Below are positions 6,233-15,900 of a stretch of DNA of 64,000 nt, one piece after another. The DNA comes from JAOUEA01 sp963821935. Lineage in GTDB: Bacteria; Actinomycetota; UBA4738; HRBIN12. Location of the stretch: contig CAWGFM010000005.1 of NCBI GenBank assembly GCA_963821935.1, positions 186,001 to 250,000 on the forward strand. The letters run 5' to 3'. The notes beneath the pieces were generated by a model. It saw nothing but the letters and a program-made list of their open reading frames with translations, was not told the DNA's origin and searched no databases. The position numbers and the translations under genes were made by a program. Every line of letters starts with the position of its first letter. Within the stretch, counting starts at the first letter, position 1.

Positions 6233-8274
6233 GCGCCGCGGGCCACCGGGCCCTCCACGCCGGGCTCGTCGGCATGGTGATGGCGATCGCGGGCGTCGTG
6301 AGCGTCGTCACGGCGAGCCCGGCCTCGGCGCATGCCAACCTCGAGCGCTCGGACCCCGCGACCGGTGAGGTGCTGGCTCAGTCGCCCTCCTCGGTGACGA
6401 TGATCTTCACCGAGCCGCCCGATCCCGGGCTCTCGGCGGTCGAGATCGTCAACGCGGCCGGCCAACCGGTGCAGACCGGCCCGGTGACGGCGGGAGCGGC
6501 GGTGCGGTCGCTCCAGGTCGGATTGCCTGCCGACCTCCCCGATGGGATCTACACCGTGTCGTGGCAGGTGCTCTCCGAGGCGGACGGCCACTGGTCTGCC
6601 GATGCGTTCGCCTTCGGTGTCGGGGTCGACCCCGACACCGTGCCACCGCCCTCGGCCGATGCCGCGACGCCCGGTCCCTCGGCCCTGTCGATCGCGGGCA
6701 AGATCGCCCTCTATGTCGGCATCGTGCTGGCCATCGGGATCGCGGTCGCGGGCCTGTGGGTCATGCCCGGCCACCTTGCCGCACGGCGGTCGATGACCCT
6801 GGTCGCAGGCATCGCAGCCGTGGCCGGCGCCGTCGCGATCGTGCTGGCCGAACGCAGCACCGTCGGGGTGTCGGTCACCGACTTGCTGTCCTCCACGACC
6901 GGGCGCAACTACCTCTGGTTGCTCGGAACGGCCGGCGCGCTGCTGGCGTGTTCGATCGCCGCCGCCCTCACGACCGGAAGGGAGACGCTGACCCTGGTGG
7001 GCCTTTCGGCGGTCGCCACGGCGCTCGCGCGGGCCACCGGCGGGCACGCCGCCGGCGCCTCGCCCGCGTTGCCCCAGGAGCTCGCCCAGACCGTCCACAT
7101 CGTGGCGATCGGAGTCTGGATCGGTGGCTTCCTGCCGATCCTCCTACTGCTTCGGGCTCGGCGACAGGCGGCATCGATCGAGGGCACCGGACTGGCGGAG
7201 GCCGACCAAGGAGCCCCGGTCGCCGAGGTGCGCCGGTTCTCCCGGGCCGCCGGTTGGGCCGTCCTGGTCGTCGTGCTGACGGGGACCGTGCGCACCGTCG
7301 GCGAAGCCGGAGGTATCGGGGCCGTGCGCGGCATGCTGCTCGACACCTCATACGGCACCACGCTGATCGTCAAGGTGACCCTGGTGGTCGTGCTCATCGG
7401 ACTGGGCGCGCTGAACCGGCGCCGTTCCATCCCCCGGCTCTCGACGGACGGGCGGATGCTCTCGCGGGTCCTCACCGTGGAGACTGCCGGCGCGGTCACC
7501 GTGCTGGCGGCGACGGCGTTGCTCACTGGGCTTGACCCGGAGCCACCCCCTGCGCCTCCGAGACCCGAGCCGGCATCCATCTCCGCGACCGGAGCCGACT
7601 TCGGCACGACGCTACGCGTCCGGCTCACCGCCTCCCCCGGCACGCCGGGTCCGAACGATTTCGACGTTCGCGTCACCGACTTCGATTCCGGTGTCGATGC
7701 GGTGGCGACCGGGGTCTCGCTCTCGTTCGAACCGGTGGGCCGGCCCGGCATCCAGAGCAGTCAGTTGGATCTTCGGCAGAGCGGGTCGGGCGCCTGGGTC
7801 GGCGAGGGCACCCCGCTGTCGCTGGCCGGTGTGTGGGACGTGACGACCCTGGTCGAGATCGGTGCCCGAGGCGTCGAGGTGCCGCTGACGCTGGTGACTG
7901 ATGCGCCGGGCGGACAACGGATCAGCGTGACCGACGTGGACGAGCTCCCCGACATCGTCACGATCACGCTCGCGGGAGGGCGGCAGCTCCAGTCCTACAT
8001 CGATCCCGGCACCGCCGGAGTCAACGACGTGCACGTCACCGCCTTCGATGCACAGGGTGAGGAACTCGCGCTGAGCGATCTGGTGGTGATCATGACGCCC
8101 GACGACGGAGAGCCTCGGGTGCTGGACGCTGCTCAGCTTTCGCCTGGGACACCGGGACACTTCACCGCGCCTGCCGACCTGGATCCGGGCGAGTGGCGTG
8201 TCGACGTCATCGCGACCGGAGAAGATGGGTCGGTCCTGCAGGGGTGGTTCGACCAGACGATCGGAGCAGCATGA
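6229..8274 (+). CDS. CopC-CopD fusion with C-terminal YtkA-like domains
   Basis: 681 residues. The GTG at 6229 is chosen because it overlaps the upstream stop and is followed directly by a signal peptide ending SPASA, leaving mature His35. Domains: CopC (about 35-130; HANLERSDPATGEVL and a second His in SEADGHWSADAF, the usual Cu(II) ligands); CopD (about 145-435, eight or so membrane helices with His pairs such as GGHAAG and TVHIVAIGVWIGG); then two soluble beta domains of YtkA/FixH type (about 450-560 and 565-681). CopC-CopD proteins move copper across the membrane or buffer it outside. The extra domains make this one longer than usual. The gene is flanked on both sides by 4-base overlaps. 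Confidence 0.9.
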   Translation: MSAAGHRALHAGLVGMVMAIAGVVSVVTASPASAHANLERSDPATGEVLAQSPSSVTMIFTEPPDPGLSAVEIVNAAGQPVQTGPVTAGAAVRSLQVGLPADLPDGIYTVSWQVLSEADGHWSADAFAFGVGVDPDTVPPPSADAATPGPSALSIAGKIALYVGIVLAIGIAVAGLWVMPGHLAARRSMTLVAGIAAVAGAVAIVLAERSTVGVSVTDLLSSTTGRNYLWLLGTAGALLACSIAAALTTGRETLTLVGLSAVATALARATGGHAAGASPALPQELAQTVHIVAIGVWIGGFLPILLLLRARRQAASIEGTGLAEADQGAPVAEVRRFSRAAGWAVLVVVLTGTVRTVGEAGGIGAVRGMLLDTSYGTTLIVKVTLVVVLIGLGALNRRRSIPRLSTDGRMLSRVLTVETAGAVTVLAATALLTGLDPEPPPAPPRPEPASISATGADFGTTLRVRLTASPGTPGPNDFDVRVTDFDSGVDAVATGVSLSFEPVGRPGIQSSQLDLRQSGSGAWVGEGTPLSLAGVWDVTTLVEIGARGVEVPLTLVTDAPGGQRISVTDVDELPDIVTITLAGGRQLQSYIDPGTAGVNDVHVTAFDAQGEELALSDLVVIMTPDDGEPRVLDAAQLSPGTPGHFTAPADLDPGEWRVDVIATGEDGSVLQGWFDQTIGAA

Positions 8275-8735
8275 GCTCGGCACGGTGGAGACCGGTGCGC
8301 CGACGGATCCTTGGCCACGCGCTCACGATCGTGGTGGTCCTCGGCGGGGTGGCATGTGGAGGGGGCGACGCAGATGGAGGCGGCGCGCCGTCGCCGACGA
8401 CCGCTCCCGCGACCGCCCGCCCGTCCAGCACCGCGCAGATCGAGATCGTGAGCCCGGCTCAGGACCAAACGGTTTCCGGCACGAAGACCACGCTCGATGT
8501 GAAGCTCGACGGCGCGACGATCGTGCCGCAGACCACGACCGACCTTCAGCCGGATGAGGGGCACCTGCACGTGTTCATGGACGGCGAGCTCGTCTCCATG
8601 ACCTCGGGCACCGAGTCCGAGCTCACCGGCTTGACGCCAGGTCGGCACCTGCTCAAGGTCGAGTTCGTGGCCAACGACCACGCACCGTTCGACCCTCGTG
8701 TCATCGCGGCCATCAGCTTCGAGGTGGAGCGGTGA
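8271..8735 (+). CDS. Lipoprotein with a HxHVFMDG beta domain
   Basis: 154 residues from the ATG overlapping the previous stop (ATGA). An N-terminal signal with lipobox LGGVAC gives a lipidated Cys at about residue 29, then a Gly/Ser/Thr/Pro linker. The C-terminal domain (EGHLHVFMDGELVSM, LTGLTPGRHLLKVEFV, DHAPFDPRV) matches the end of the protein at 5660 almost position for position, so the operon carries a membrane-anchored and a lipid-anchored copy of one domain. Conserved His and Asp residues suggest metal or ligand binding. It is located on the outer face of the membrane; exact function unknown. Confidence 0.82.
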   Translation: MSSARWRPVRRRILGHALTIVVVLGGVACGGGDADGGGAPSPTTAPATARPSSTAQIEIVSPAQDQTVSGTKTTLDVKLDGATIVPQTTTDLQPDEGHLHVFMDGELVSMTSGTESELTGLTPGRHLLKVEFVANDHAPFDPRVIAAISFEVER

Positions 8736-9319
8736 ACACCATCGTGAGCAGGCCGGCAACGGCGCCATCGGGCCAGGCATCGGGCGCCTGGCTGGTGGTC
8801 GCGCTCGGCGTGTGCGCTCTGTTGGGACGGCTGGGCCTGTGGACCCTGCCGGCCGCCTGGCGTACCCCGGCACTGGCCGCCGTCGCCGGCTCGATCCTGC
8901 TCGCATCGCTGCTGGTCCCGATCCCTCCAGATCGACGCCCGGCGCGACTCACACCGATCGCGGGACTCGTGCTCGGCCTGGCCGCGGTCGCGGCGGCCAC
9001 GCTGACGACTGGCCGCCCGCTGCAGCTCCCCTTCGTGGCATGGGCGCTGCCCCTGTCCGTCCTGGCCGCGGTCGCCGAGGAAGCGCTGTTCCGACGGGCT
9101 GCCTACGGGTGGCTGCAGCGGTGGGGTGTTCCCGTGGCCGTGATCGGCTCGGCGGTGCTGTTCGCCGCGATCCACGTGCCGCTCTACGGGATCGCCGTCC
9201 TCCCGGTCGACCTGGGTGCCGGGCTCATGCTGTCGTGGCAGCGGTGGGCAACCGGGACGTGGACGGTGCCGGCGGCAACACATGCGGCCGCAAACGTGCT
9301 GGCGACGGTGCTGCGATGA
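8732..9319 (+). CDS. CPBP-family intramembrane metalloprotease
   Basis: 195 residues and about six membrane helices. It carries the family motifs: EEALFRR (EExxxR) at about 111, HVPLYG at about 150 and HAAAN near the C-terminus, which together hold the catalytic Glu and metal-binding His residues of CAAX/CPBP proteases. Such proteins cleave within or next to the membrane in protein maturation or bacteriocin immunity. Both ends overlap neighbours by 4 bases (GTG start at 8732, stop over the ATG at 9316). A role in processing an operon partner is possible but unproven. Confidence 0.85.
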   Translation: MNTIVSRPATAPSGQASGAWLVVALGVCALLGRLGLWTLPAAWRTPALAAVAGSILLASLLVPIPPDRRPARLTPIAGLVLGLAAVAAATLTTGRPLQLPFVAWALPLSVLAAVAEEALFRRAAYGWLQRWGVPVAVIGSAVLFAAIHVPLYGIAVLPVDLGAGLMLSWQRWATGTWTVPAATHAAANVLATVLR

Positions 9320-10608
9320 ACCGGCTCCGGATGATCCACATGGCGGCGGCCCTGATGTGTGCGGCCGTCGTGGGTGCCTCGTGCACGACCGGCGCCGACG
9401 TTGCGACCGGTCCCGCCGGGGCCGGGGGTTCCCTGGTGGTCGGAGCCGTCTATCCGCTGTCGGGCTCGCAGGGTCAGGGTGGGATCGATGAGTACCGAGG
9501 TGCGCTCATGGCGGCCGATCTCGTCAACCAGGATGGCGGCGTGAACGGTCACACCGTCCGGATCCGGTCGATCGACGTTGCCACCGCTGATGTCGCACCG
9601 GGCGCTGTCGCCCGGCTCCAGGCCGAAGGCATCGACCTGGTGCTGGGCAGCTACGGCAGCACGATCTCGGCTCCTGCGTCCGAGGCAGCCGCGTCCCGCG
9701 ACATGCTCTTCTGGGAGACCGGAGCGGTGGGCATGCTCGCTCCCGCATCCGACCAGGGGGAGCTGACGTTCAGGGTGCCGCCCACGGGCGAGGTGCTGGG
9801 TGCGTCGGCGATCCGCTTCGTCCACGAGCAATTGGCGCCGGACTGGGACCGCCATCCGGGCTCGGTGCGCTACGCCGTGTCCTACGTCGACGACGTCTAC
9901 GGCCGGAACGTCGCGGCCGGCGCCATCGACTCCATGCGAACGAGCGGCTTGCGTGACGTCGGACACTTCGGCTACGACCCGCGGACCCAAGACATGCGCG
10001 CGCTCGTCCGGCGGATCGCCGCAGCTCGTCCCGATGTGCTGTTCGTCTCCGCGTACCTGGACGACGCCATCGCCCTGCGCCGCGAGCTCGTTCGCCAGGA
10101 CGTTCCCCTCCTCGCGAACATCGGTACATCGTCGAGCTACTGCATGCCGGAGTTCGGCGAGACGCTGGGTGCCGACGCCGTGGGCGTGTACGCCTCGGAC
10201 AAACCGTCCGCATCCTCGATCGACCCCTCGGGGCTGCGACCGAAGGGCGCGGCACTGCTGGCACGGGCCGGGGCGGCCTACCGCGAACGGTGGGGCACGG
10301 ACATGAGCCCTGCGGCCCTGGCCGGCTTCTCCGCAGCGTGGGCCTTGCTCGCCGAGGTGCTGCCCGACGCCTCGTCGTTCGCGCCGGTCGACGTCGCCGC
10401 GGCTGCCAACGAGACCCGGCTGGCAACGGGCACCCTTCCGAACGGGAGCGGGCTGCGGTTCGGCGAGCCCGGCACCGCCCAGGCTGGAGACAACATGTCG
10501 GCAGCCAGCGTGATCTGGGAATGGGTCCGCCCCGGCGAGGCGGCCGTGATCTGGCCGCTCGCATTCGCCACTCAGCCCGCCGACCCGAGCTCCTACGACG
10601 CGTGGTGA
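9316..10608 (+). CDS. Leucine/amide-type ABC substrate-binding lipoprotein
   Basis: 430 residues. The signal ends in lipobox VVGASC. The rest is a two-lobed type I periplasmic binding fold: GAVYPLSGSQGQGGIDEYRGALMAA, then a region matching the N-lobe (IDLVLGSYGSTISAPA) and C-lobe (RYAVSYVDDVYGRNVA, PDVLFVSAYLDDAIALRREL). Proteins of this type bind branched-chain amino acids, amides or other small molecules for an ABC importer. No permease or ATPase gene is near, so it either pairs with a distant transporter or is a stand-alone receptor. The start overlaps the protease stop (ATGA) and its own stop overlaps the next GTG, so it is firmly part of the copper-related operon, which is an unusual partnership. 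Confidence 0.88.
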   Translation: MNRLRMIHMAAALMCAAVVGASCTTGADVATGPAGAGGSLVVGAVYPLSGSQGQGGIDEYRGALMAADLVNQDGGVNGHTVRIRSIDVATADVAPGAVARLQAEGIDLVLGSYGSTISAPASEAAASRDMLFWETGAVGMLAPASDQGELTFRVPPTGEVLGASAIRFVHEQLAPDWDRHPGSVRYAVSYVDDVYGRNVAAGAIDSMRTSGLRDVGHFGYDPRTQDMRALVRRIAAARPDVLFVSAYLDDAIALRRELVRQDVPLLANIGTSSSYCMPEFGETLGADAVGVYASDKPSASSIDPSGLRPKGAALLARAGAAYRERWGTDMSPAALAGFSAAWALLAEVLPDASSFAPVDVAAAANETRLATGTLPNGSGLRFGEPGTAQAGDNMSAASVIWEWVRPGEAAVIWPLAFATQPADPSSYDAW

Positions 10609-11375
10609 TCGAACCCGACGGCCGGCGATCCCGGCGTTCCGCGATCGTGGCAGGCATCGCTCTTGCTGCCGTCTACCTGGCGCTGGCCGCCTGGTCCGCC
10701 TCTCTGTCACCCACGGCGCGAGGACCCCTGTTGGACGGACTCGCCCCCGTCAACTACCGCTGGGTCGCTCCCCCGGCCGAGCTGGCCTCGACCAACGAGC
10801 CACCGTCACCGGGGGTCTTCCCGTTCCGGATGGGACCCAAGGGGATCCAGGGAGCGGTCGTCTTCACCGCTGACAACCAGGTGACGGTGATCGTGGCCAC
10901 CGGCTCCATCGTTCCCAGGGCCGGGCAAGATGAGGTGGAGATGACGGTGACGCCGCTGGACCCGGCCACGCTGCCCCCTCCCGGTGACGGGCTGACGATC
11001 TTCGGCAACGCCTACCAGCTCGAAGCCACGTACCTTCCCTCCGGCGAGCCCGTCCGCACCCGGGACATCAGCGAGCCCTTCGACATCATCCTGGTCTACC
11101 CGTCGACGTCCTCCCTGCACGCCACCACGCACGAGATGCTGTTCGCGGAGGACAAGACCTCGTGGGAGCCGCTCGAGACGATGGACACGATCAACACCCA
11201 ACAGGCGGAGGCCCTCGTGCCCGATGTCGGCGTCCTGGCGGTCGCAGGCACTGCGGCGACGCCCGCACCGGCGGAAAGCGGAGGTTCCACGACCCTGGCC
11301 ACCGCGCTCCTGGTGGCGGCGGGGTGCGTGATGCTGATCGGCGTCGCCCTCTTGATCCGGAGCCGCCGGACCTGA
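10605..11375 (+). CDS. Exported, doubly membrane-anchored protein of unknown function
   Basis: 256 residues from a GTG that overlaps the previous stop. An N-terminal hydrophobic helix (about 12-31) and a C-terminal one (about 227-250) flank an extracytoplasmic beta-rich domain of some 190 residues (GAVVFTADNQVTVIVATG, VEMTVTPLDPATLP, YQLEATYLPSGEPV). No catalytic motif or cysteine pair is seen, and I do not recognise the family. As the last gene of the overlapping run, it probably works with the copper/ligand-binding proteins before it. A hairpin follows at 11398-11414. Confidence 0.72.
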   Translation: MIEPDGRRSRRSAIVAGIALAAVYLALAAWSASLSPTARGPLLDGLAPVNYRWVAPPAELASTNEPPSPGVFPFRMGPKGIQGAVVFTADNQVTVIVATGSIVPRAGQDEVEMTVTPLDPATLPPPGDGLTIFGNAYQLEATYLPSGEPVRTRDISEPFDIILVYPSTSSLHATTHEMLFAEDKTSWEPLETMDTINTQQAEALVPDVGVLAVAGTAATPAPAESGGSTTLATALLVAAGCVMLIGVALLIRSRRT

Positions 11376-11397
11376 CGCGTAACCCGCCGCGCTCGAA

Positions 11398-11414
11398 CCG
11401 GCGCCTCACGCCGG
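11398..11414 (+). terminator. Hairpin after the copper operon
   Basis: Perfect 6-base stem CCGGCG/CGCCGG with a 5-base loop, 22 bases after the last stop of the operon. There is no T tract, so termination efficiency is uncertain. It lies between convergent genes. Confidence 0.45.
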
Positions 11415-11594
11415 ACGCATGAGCGAACCACCACGCACACGGCCGGTCGTGGGAACGACGCGGGGTCGCGCCAGAGGCAGCATCTGGACTGAGCCATGCG
11501 AGCGAAGCGAGCGAACGAGGGAAGCGCTGCCGCCGGCGCGCGCCCCGCGGCGACCCACGTCGAGCGAGATGGTGTTGGCTTCCGAGAACGATGG
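11415..11594. other. Convergent intergenic region with a short purine-rich direct repeat
   Basis: No gene is supported here. GCGAGCGAAGCGAGCGAAC at 11498-11516 is an internally repeated GAGCGAA element of the kind scattered between genes in some high-GC genomes. Nothing else was recognised. Confidence 0.4.
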
Positions 11595-12794
11595 TCAGCC
11601 GCAGGCCGCGACGAGCAGGGGATACGGGTTGAGCGCGTCTTCGATGATCGAGTAGCCGTAGTAGCTGGTGGGCCAGCCCGACGGCATCACGTTGGGGTGG
11701 AACTCGAAATGGTCGTGCGGGATGCCGGTGGCGTCGCCGGTGTCGCCCACGTAGCCGATGACGTCGCCGGCCTGCACCGGCCCGTCCGAGGCGGACGAGA
11801 ACGACGAGAGGTGGGCGTTGTAAACGCGGCCGTATCGGCCCACCACGAAGACCACGTTGCCACCCAAGGTGTTGTAGTCGGAGTAGGACGTCCCGTCGAA
11901 CGGCGCCACGATCGGCGTGCCACTGGGCGCCAAGATGTCGACCCCCTTGTGCAGGTGATAGCCCCCGGCGTACCGGGGCGCGCCGAACCCGTCGCCGTAG
12001 GTCCGTGGACCATCGACGGGACAACGTTCCAACGTGTCTTCCCAGCCCGGAGGCATCGGGACCGAGCTGTGGCCGCCGCCGTACCCGCGGGCCTGCTGCT
12101 CCTTCAACCACTGCTCGTAGGCCTCATCGGCCTTGCCGACCTGCTGCTGGGCTTGGCGCAGGTCCGCCTCGATCTGTGTCAACAGCGCCTGCTGCTCCGC
12201 GAACAACGCCAGGACCTCGTCCTTGGCGTCCTGGGCCGCCGCCTCTTCCTGGCGAGCCTTCGACTGGAGCCGTTCCAGGTCCTCGGTGGCAGCGGTCAGG
12301 GTGTTCCGCGTGTTCTGGACCTGCTGGGCGAGATCCTCGTCGTTCTGGGCCACCGCGTCCACGAACTCGATGCGGTCCGAAAGCTCGGCGAGGGACGCCG
12401 ACCCCAGCAAGAACTCCAGGCTGGAGCCCGGGCCCTCCATGAACGCCTGCGCCGCACGCTCGTTCAGATCGGCCTGGACGCGCGCCAGCTTGTTCGTGGC
12501 GGCGTCCAGCTGTTCGCGCGTGGCCTGCAGGTTGGCGGTGACCTCCTCCAACGCGGCGGAGGCCTCTTCGACCGCCTGTGACTTCACCGCCAACTCGGCG
12601 CTGATCTCGTTGTACCGGGCGCGGGAATCTTCCACGCGGGTCTGGATCAAGCGACGCTGCTCGCGGGCCTCCTTGAGCTTGTCACGAGGGCTCGCGGCAC
12701 CCGGCACCACCGCGAACGCCAACAGCGTCGCCAGCGCGACTACGGTCGCCGCGACACGGAACGCGATGGGGAAGGAAGGGTGCGTTCTGGTCAT
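11595..12794 (-). CDS. Exported coiled-coil M23 metallopeptidase
   Basis: 399 residues from the ATG at 12794, just before a signal peptide (RVAATVVALATLLAFAVVPGAAS); an ATG six codons upstream is also possible, and neither has a clear ribosome site. Residues about 35-240 form a long coiled coil of the EnvC/PcsB type, rich in Gln, Ala and Glu. The C-terminal 140 residues are a LytM-type M23 domain: zinc ligands in GYHLHKGVDIL (HxxxD) and HDHFEFHP (HxH), with GGNVVFVVGRYGRVYNAHLS between. M23 enzymes cut peptide cross-links in peptidoglycan; the coiled coil usually keeps them inactive until a division-site partner binds. Probably a cell-separation hydrolase. Confidence 0.87.
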   Translation of the reverse strand: MTRTHPSFPIAFRVAATVVALATLLAFAVVPGAASPRDKLKEAREQRRLIQTRVEDSRARYNEISAELAVKSQAVEEASAALEEVTANLQATREQLDAATNKLARVQADLNERAAQAFMEGPGSSLEFLLGSASLAELSDRIEFVDAVAQNDEDLAQQVQNTRNTLTAATEDLERLQSKARQEEAAAQDAKDEVLALFAEQQALLTQIEADLRQAQQQVGKADEAYEQWLKEQQARGYGGGHSSVPMPPGWEDTLERCPVDGPRTYGDGFGAPRYAGGYHLHKGVDILAPSGTPIVAPFDGTSYSDYNTLGGNVVFVVGRYGRVYNAHLSSFSSASDGPVQAGDVIGYVGDTGDATGIPHDHFEFHPNVMPSGWPTSYYGYSIIEDALNPYPLLVAACG

Positions 12795-12916
12795 GGAGCA
12801 GGCACTACCCATATCGGACGGAGGGAACGGTTGGCAACCGGCCGACGCTCGGAAGGCTCCCCCGGGCTGAGCGTCGATGCAAGCATCCTCGGACAGATGC
12901 AGCGCGCGCTTGAGCG

Positions 12917-15900
12917 CTACCGCGGCAGCGGCGAGGGCAGCTCGGCGGTGAGCGCTGAGGCGAGGTCCGGCTCGAGCAGGGCCTGCCGCCAATGATGGTC
13001 CTCCAGGACCGTCCGTGCCTGCCGAAGCGCCTCGTCACCGCCCGCCGCGTCGGCCCCGAACACGCGGCCCACCCACCAGATCAGCCCGGCCCGTGCGTTG
13101 GGGGCACTCCGCGGCCCCGATTCTGCTTCGATGGCGGCGACGCTCTTGGCCAGCGCCGTCTCGCGATCGTGCTCGGCCAGCGCCAGGACCGCACCGGCCA
13201 TGAGCATGGCGGCTGCCGAGCCCGATTCGCCGTCGGCCAGCGCGGTGGGTGCGTCCGACAGGATCTGACGCGCTCCTTCGATATCTCCGCGCATCGCCAT
13301 GATGCGAGCCAGCTCGGCCGCCGTCCACGTCATCAGCGCCCGCTCCTGGAGATCACGGCACAGCACCAACGCCTCGCGCAGGTCGGCCTCCGCGTCCTCG
13401 TACCGGCCGGCCATGCGGTGGATCGCCCCTCGGTCGCCCAGCGAGCTGGCCAGCTCCCACCGCGAACCCAGCTCTCGGAAGGTGCGGATCGCGGGTTCGG
13501 AGTGCTCGAGCGCCTCGTCCAGCCGCATCAGCCTTCGGAGTGACGCGGCGACGGTCTCGTGGGCCACGGCGGCCGTGAACGCCTGGTTGGCCTCCTCCCC
13601 CACCGAGAGCGCCTCCAGACCGACGGCCAGGGCCTCCTGCTCGTCGGCGGTCAGCGACAGGACGTTGGCGATGCCCACCAACGCCCGTGACGCCGCCCAG
13701 GCATCGCCCGCCTGGTTGCCGCGCGTGACCTCGAGCGCCTCGCGGAACATCGTCTCGGCCCGGTCCAGGTCGCTCTGCCAGAACGGGACCCACCCCGCCA
13801 TCAACAGCGTCCGCGCCAGCCCGAACGGGTCGCCGACGCGGCGCGCCGCGACCAGCGAACGCTCGAACAGGGCCTCGGCCTCGACGGCATCGCCGTGGAT
13901 CGTGAGCGTGATATCGGCCAGGAACCGGGACGCATGGGCCGCCACGCGATCGCTCGACCCCTCACCGATCGCCAACGCTCGCTGGAGGGCGGTCTCGGCC
14001 AGATCGAACTCCCCCAGCCAGTACCGAGCCTCGCCCAGCGTGCCCAGGATGCGAGCTTCGCGTTCACCCCAGGACTCGTCGGGACCGGCCAGCGCCAGGG
14101 CACGTTCGTAGAGCTCGGCCGCCGATCGCGATTCGATCCGCCGCCGAGCGATGTCGCCGGCATTGGCGAGCGCGTCGACGGCTCGTTCGGCGATGTCGCG
14201 CTCTCGGGGGTTCAGGTCCAGCGATGCCCGCGCCGCCTGCTCCAGATGGAACGCCACCGTTCGCGGATAGCGGTCGGCGGTTTCGGCGTCGGAGAGCTTG
14301 TTGGCGACCCGCAGGTGCAGTCGCTGACGCTCACGTTTGGCCAAGGCGTCGTAGGCCACGTCGCGGAGGATGTCGGACCCGAACCGCCACAGGCCCGGGT
14401 GGTCTTCATCCTGGATCAGCAGGCCGTCATCCTCGGCCTCGGCCAGGAGTTCGTTGCGCGGCTCGACGATCAGCGAGAGCTCGTCCAGATCGAATCGTCC
14501 GCGCGGGAAGACCGCCGCGCGTTGCACCAACGACCGTGCCGCCGGGCTCAGCTGGTCGATCCTGGCCGCGATCACCGCCTGGACGGTGGGCGGCAGCAGC
14601 CGAGCGCTTGCCGCGGGTCCGCGCGGAGGCAGATCTCGCTCTTCACGGCGCATCATGCCCACGATCTCCACCACGAAGAGCGGGTTGCCACCGGCGTGCT
14701 GGGCCACGCGCTCCGCCTCGTGCTCGACCAGGTCACCGGCCTCCATGGCGAGCTCCGCGGCGTGGCCGATCGTGAGCGGTTCGACCCACAAGGTCACCGC
14801 GTCCGCGATGCCGCCCGCCCAGTTCGGGCGATCCTCCAGGAACTCCCACCGCGCCACGCAGAGCACCATCAGCGGCACCCGGCGGGCCTCCTTCACCAGT
14901 TGCTCGATCAGGTCGAGCAGCAGCGGATCCGCCTCGTGCAGGTCCTCGAAGACGAGCACGACGGGACCGTGAGACGCCAGGCCGGTGAGCAACGACAGCA
15001 GACCGGCTCGGACCTCAGCTGCTTGGTATCGGCCCTCCTCCGACTCCGCATCGTCATCGACACCGAGCGTCAGCGCCAGACGCCGGGCAGCATCATCGAC
15101 GTCCTCGGACGGGACCCATTCCGAGACCAGCGCACGGAGTCGATCCGCGACGTCGTCGTCGTGCGCGTCGCGTTCGGCCCCGATCTCTCGGTAGACCATC
15201 TGGGCCAGCGGCCAGAACGTGACCTCTTCCTCGAAGGGACTGGACCTGCCGGCGAGCACCTTGACGTCGTCGGACAGGCCGCCCAGGAACTCCTCGACGA
15301 CCCGGGTCTTCCCGATGCCCGGTTCGCCGAGCAAGGTCACCAGGTGCGCTCGTTCGCGCACCTTGACGCGCTCGAAGGTGTCGTCGAGCAACGCCAGCTC
15401 GCGGCGGCGGTTGACCAGGTGCAGCGACCGGCGCGTGGGGGCCCCGGCCAGCGCCAGGGCGGGCCAGGCGGCCATCGTCCGGTCGAACCCCTTCGCCTCC
15501 ACCGATCGGACCTCGCCGAAGCGTACCCCGGTCCCGACCAGGTGACGAGTGGAGGCCCCCACCAGTACCTCGCCCGGGTCTGCCCCCTGCTGCAGGCGCG
15601 CCCCGATGTTGACCTCCGCGCCGATCACGATGCTGCGGTCGGTGGCCGTGCCCACCGCGACCTGCCCGGTGTTGACGCCCACGCGGACCTCGATCGGCAC
15701 CGCCAGACCGAGTCGGGCACTCAGGCGAGTGGAGCGATCCACGATCTCCAGGCCGGCTCGCACGCCACGGAGCGCGTCGTCGGCGTGCACGACGGGCACG
15801 CCGAACACCCCGAGGACCGCGTCGCCGATGAAGCCTTCGGCCCGCCCGCCGAGCGCGGTGACCTCGTCGGTCACCAAACCGTGGAACGCGGCCAACACCT

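Noticed and set aside
9316..10608. Complete ABC importer for branched-chain amino acids
   Set aside because: Only the binding lipoprotein is present; no permease or ATPase gene lies within the window.
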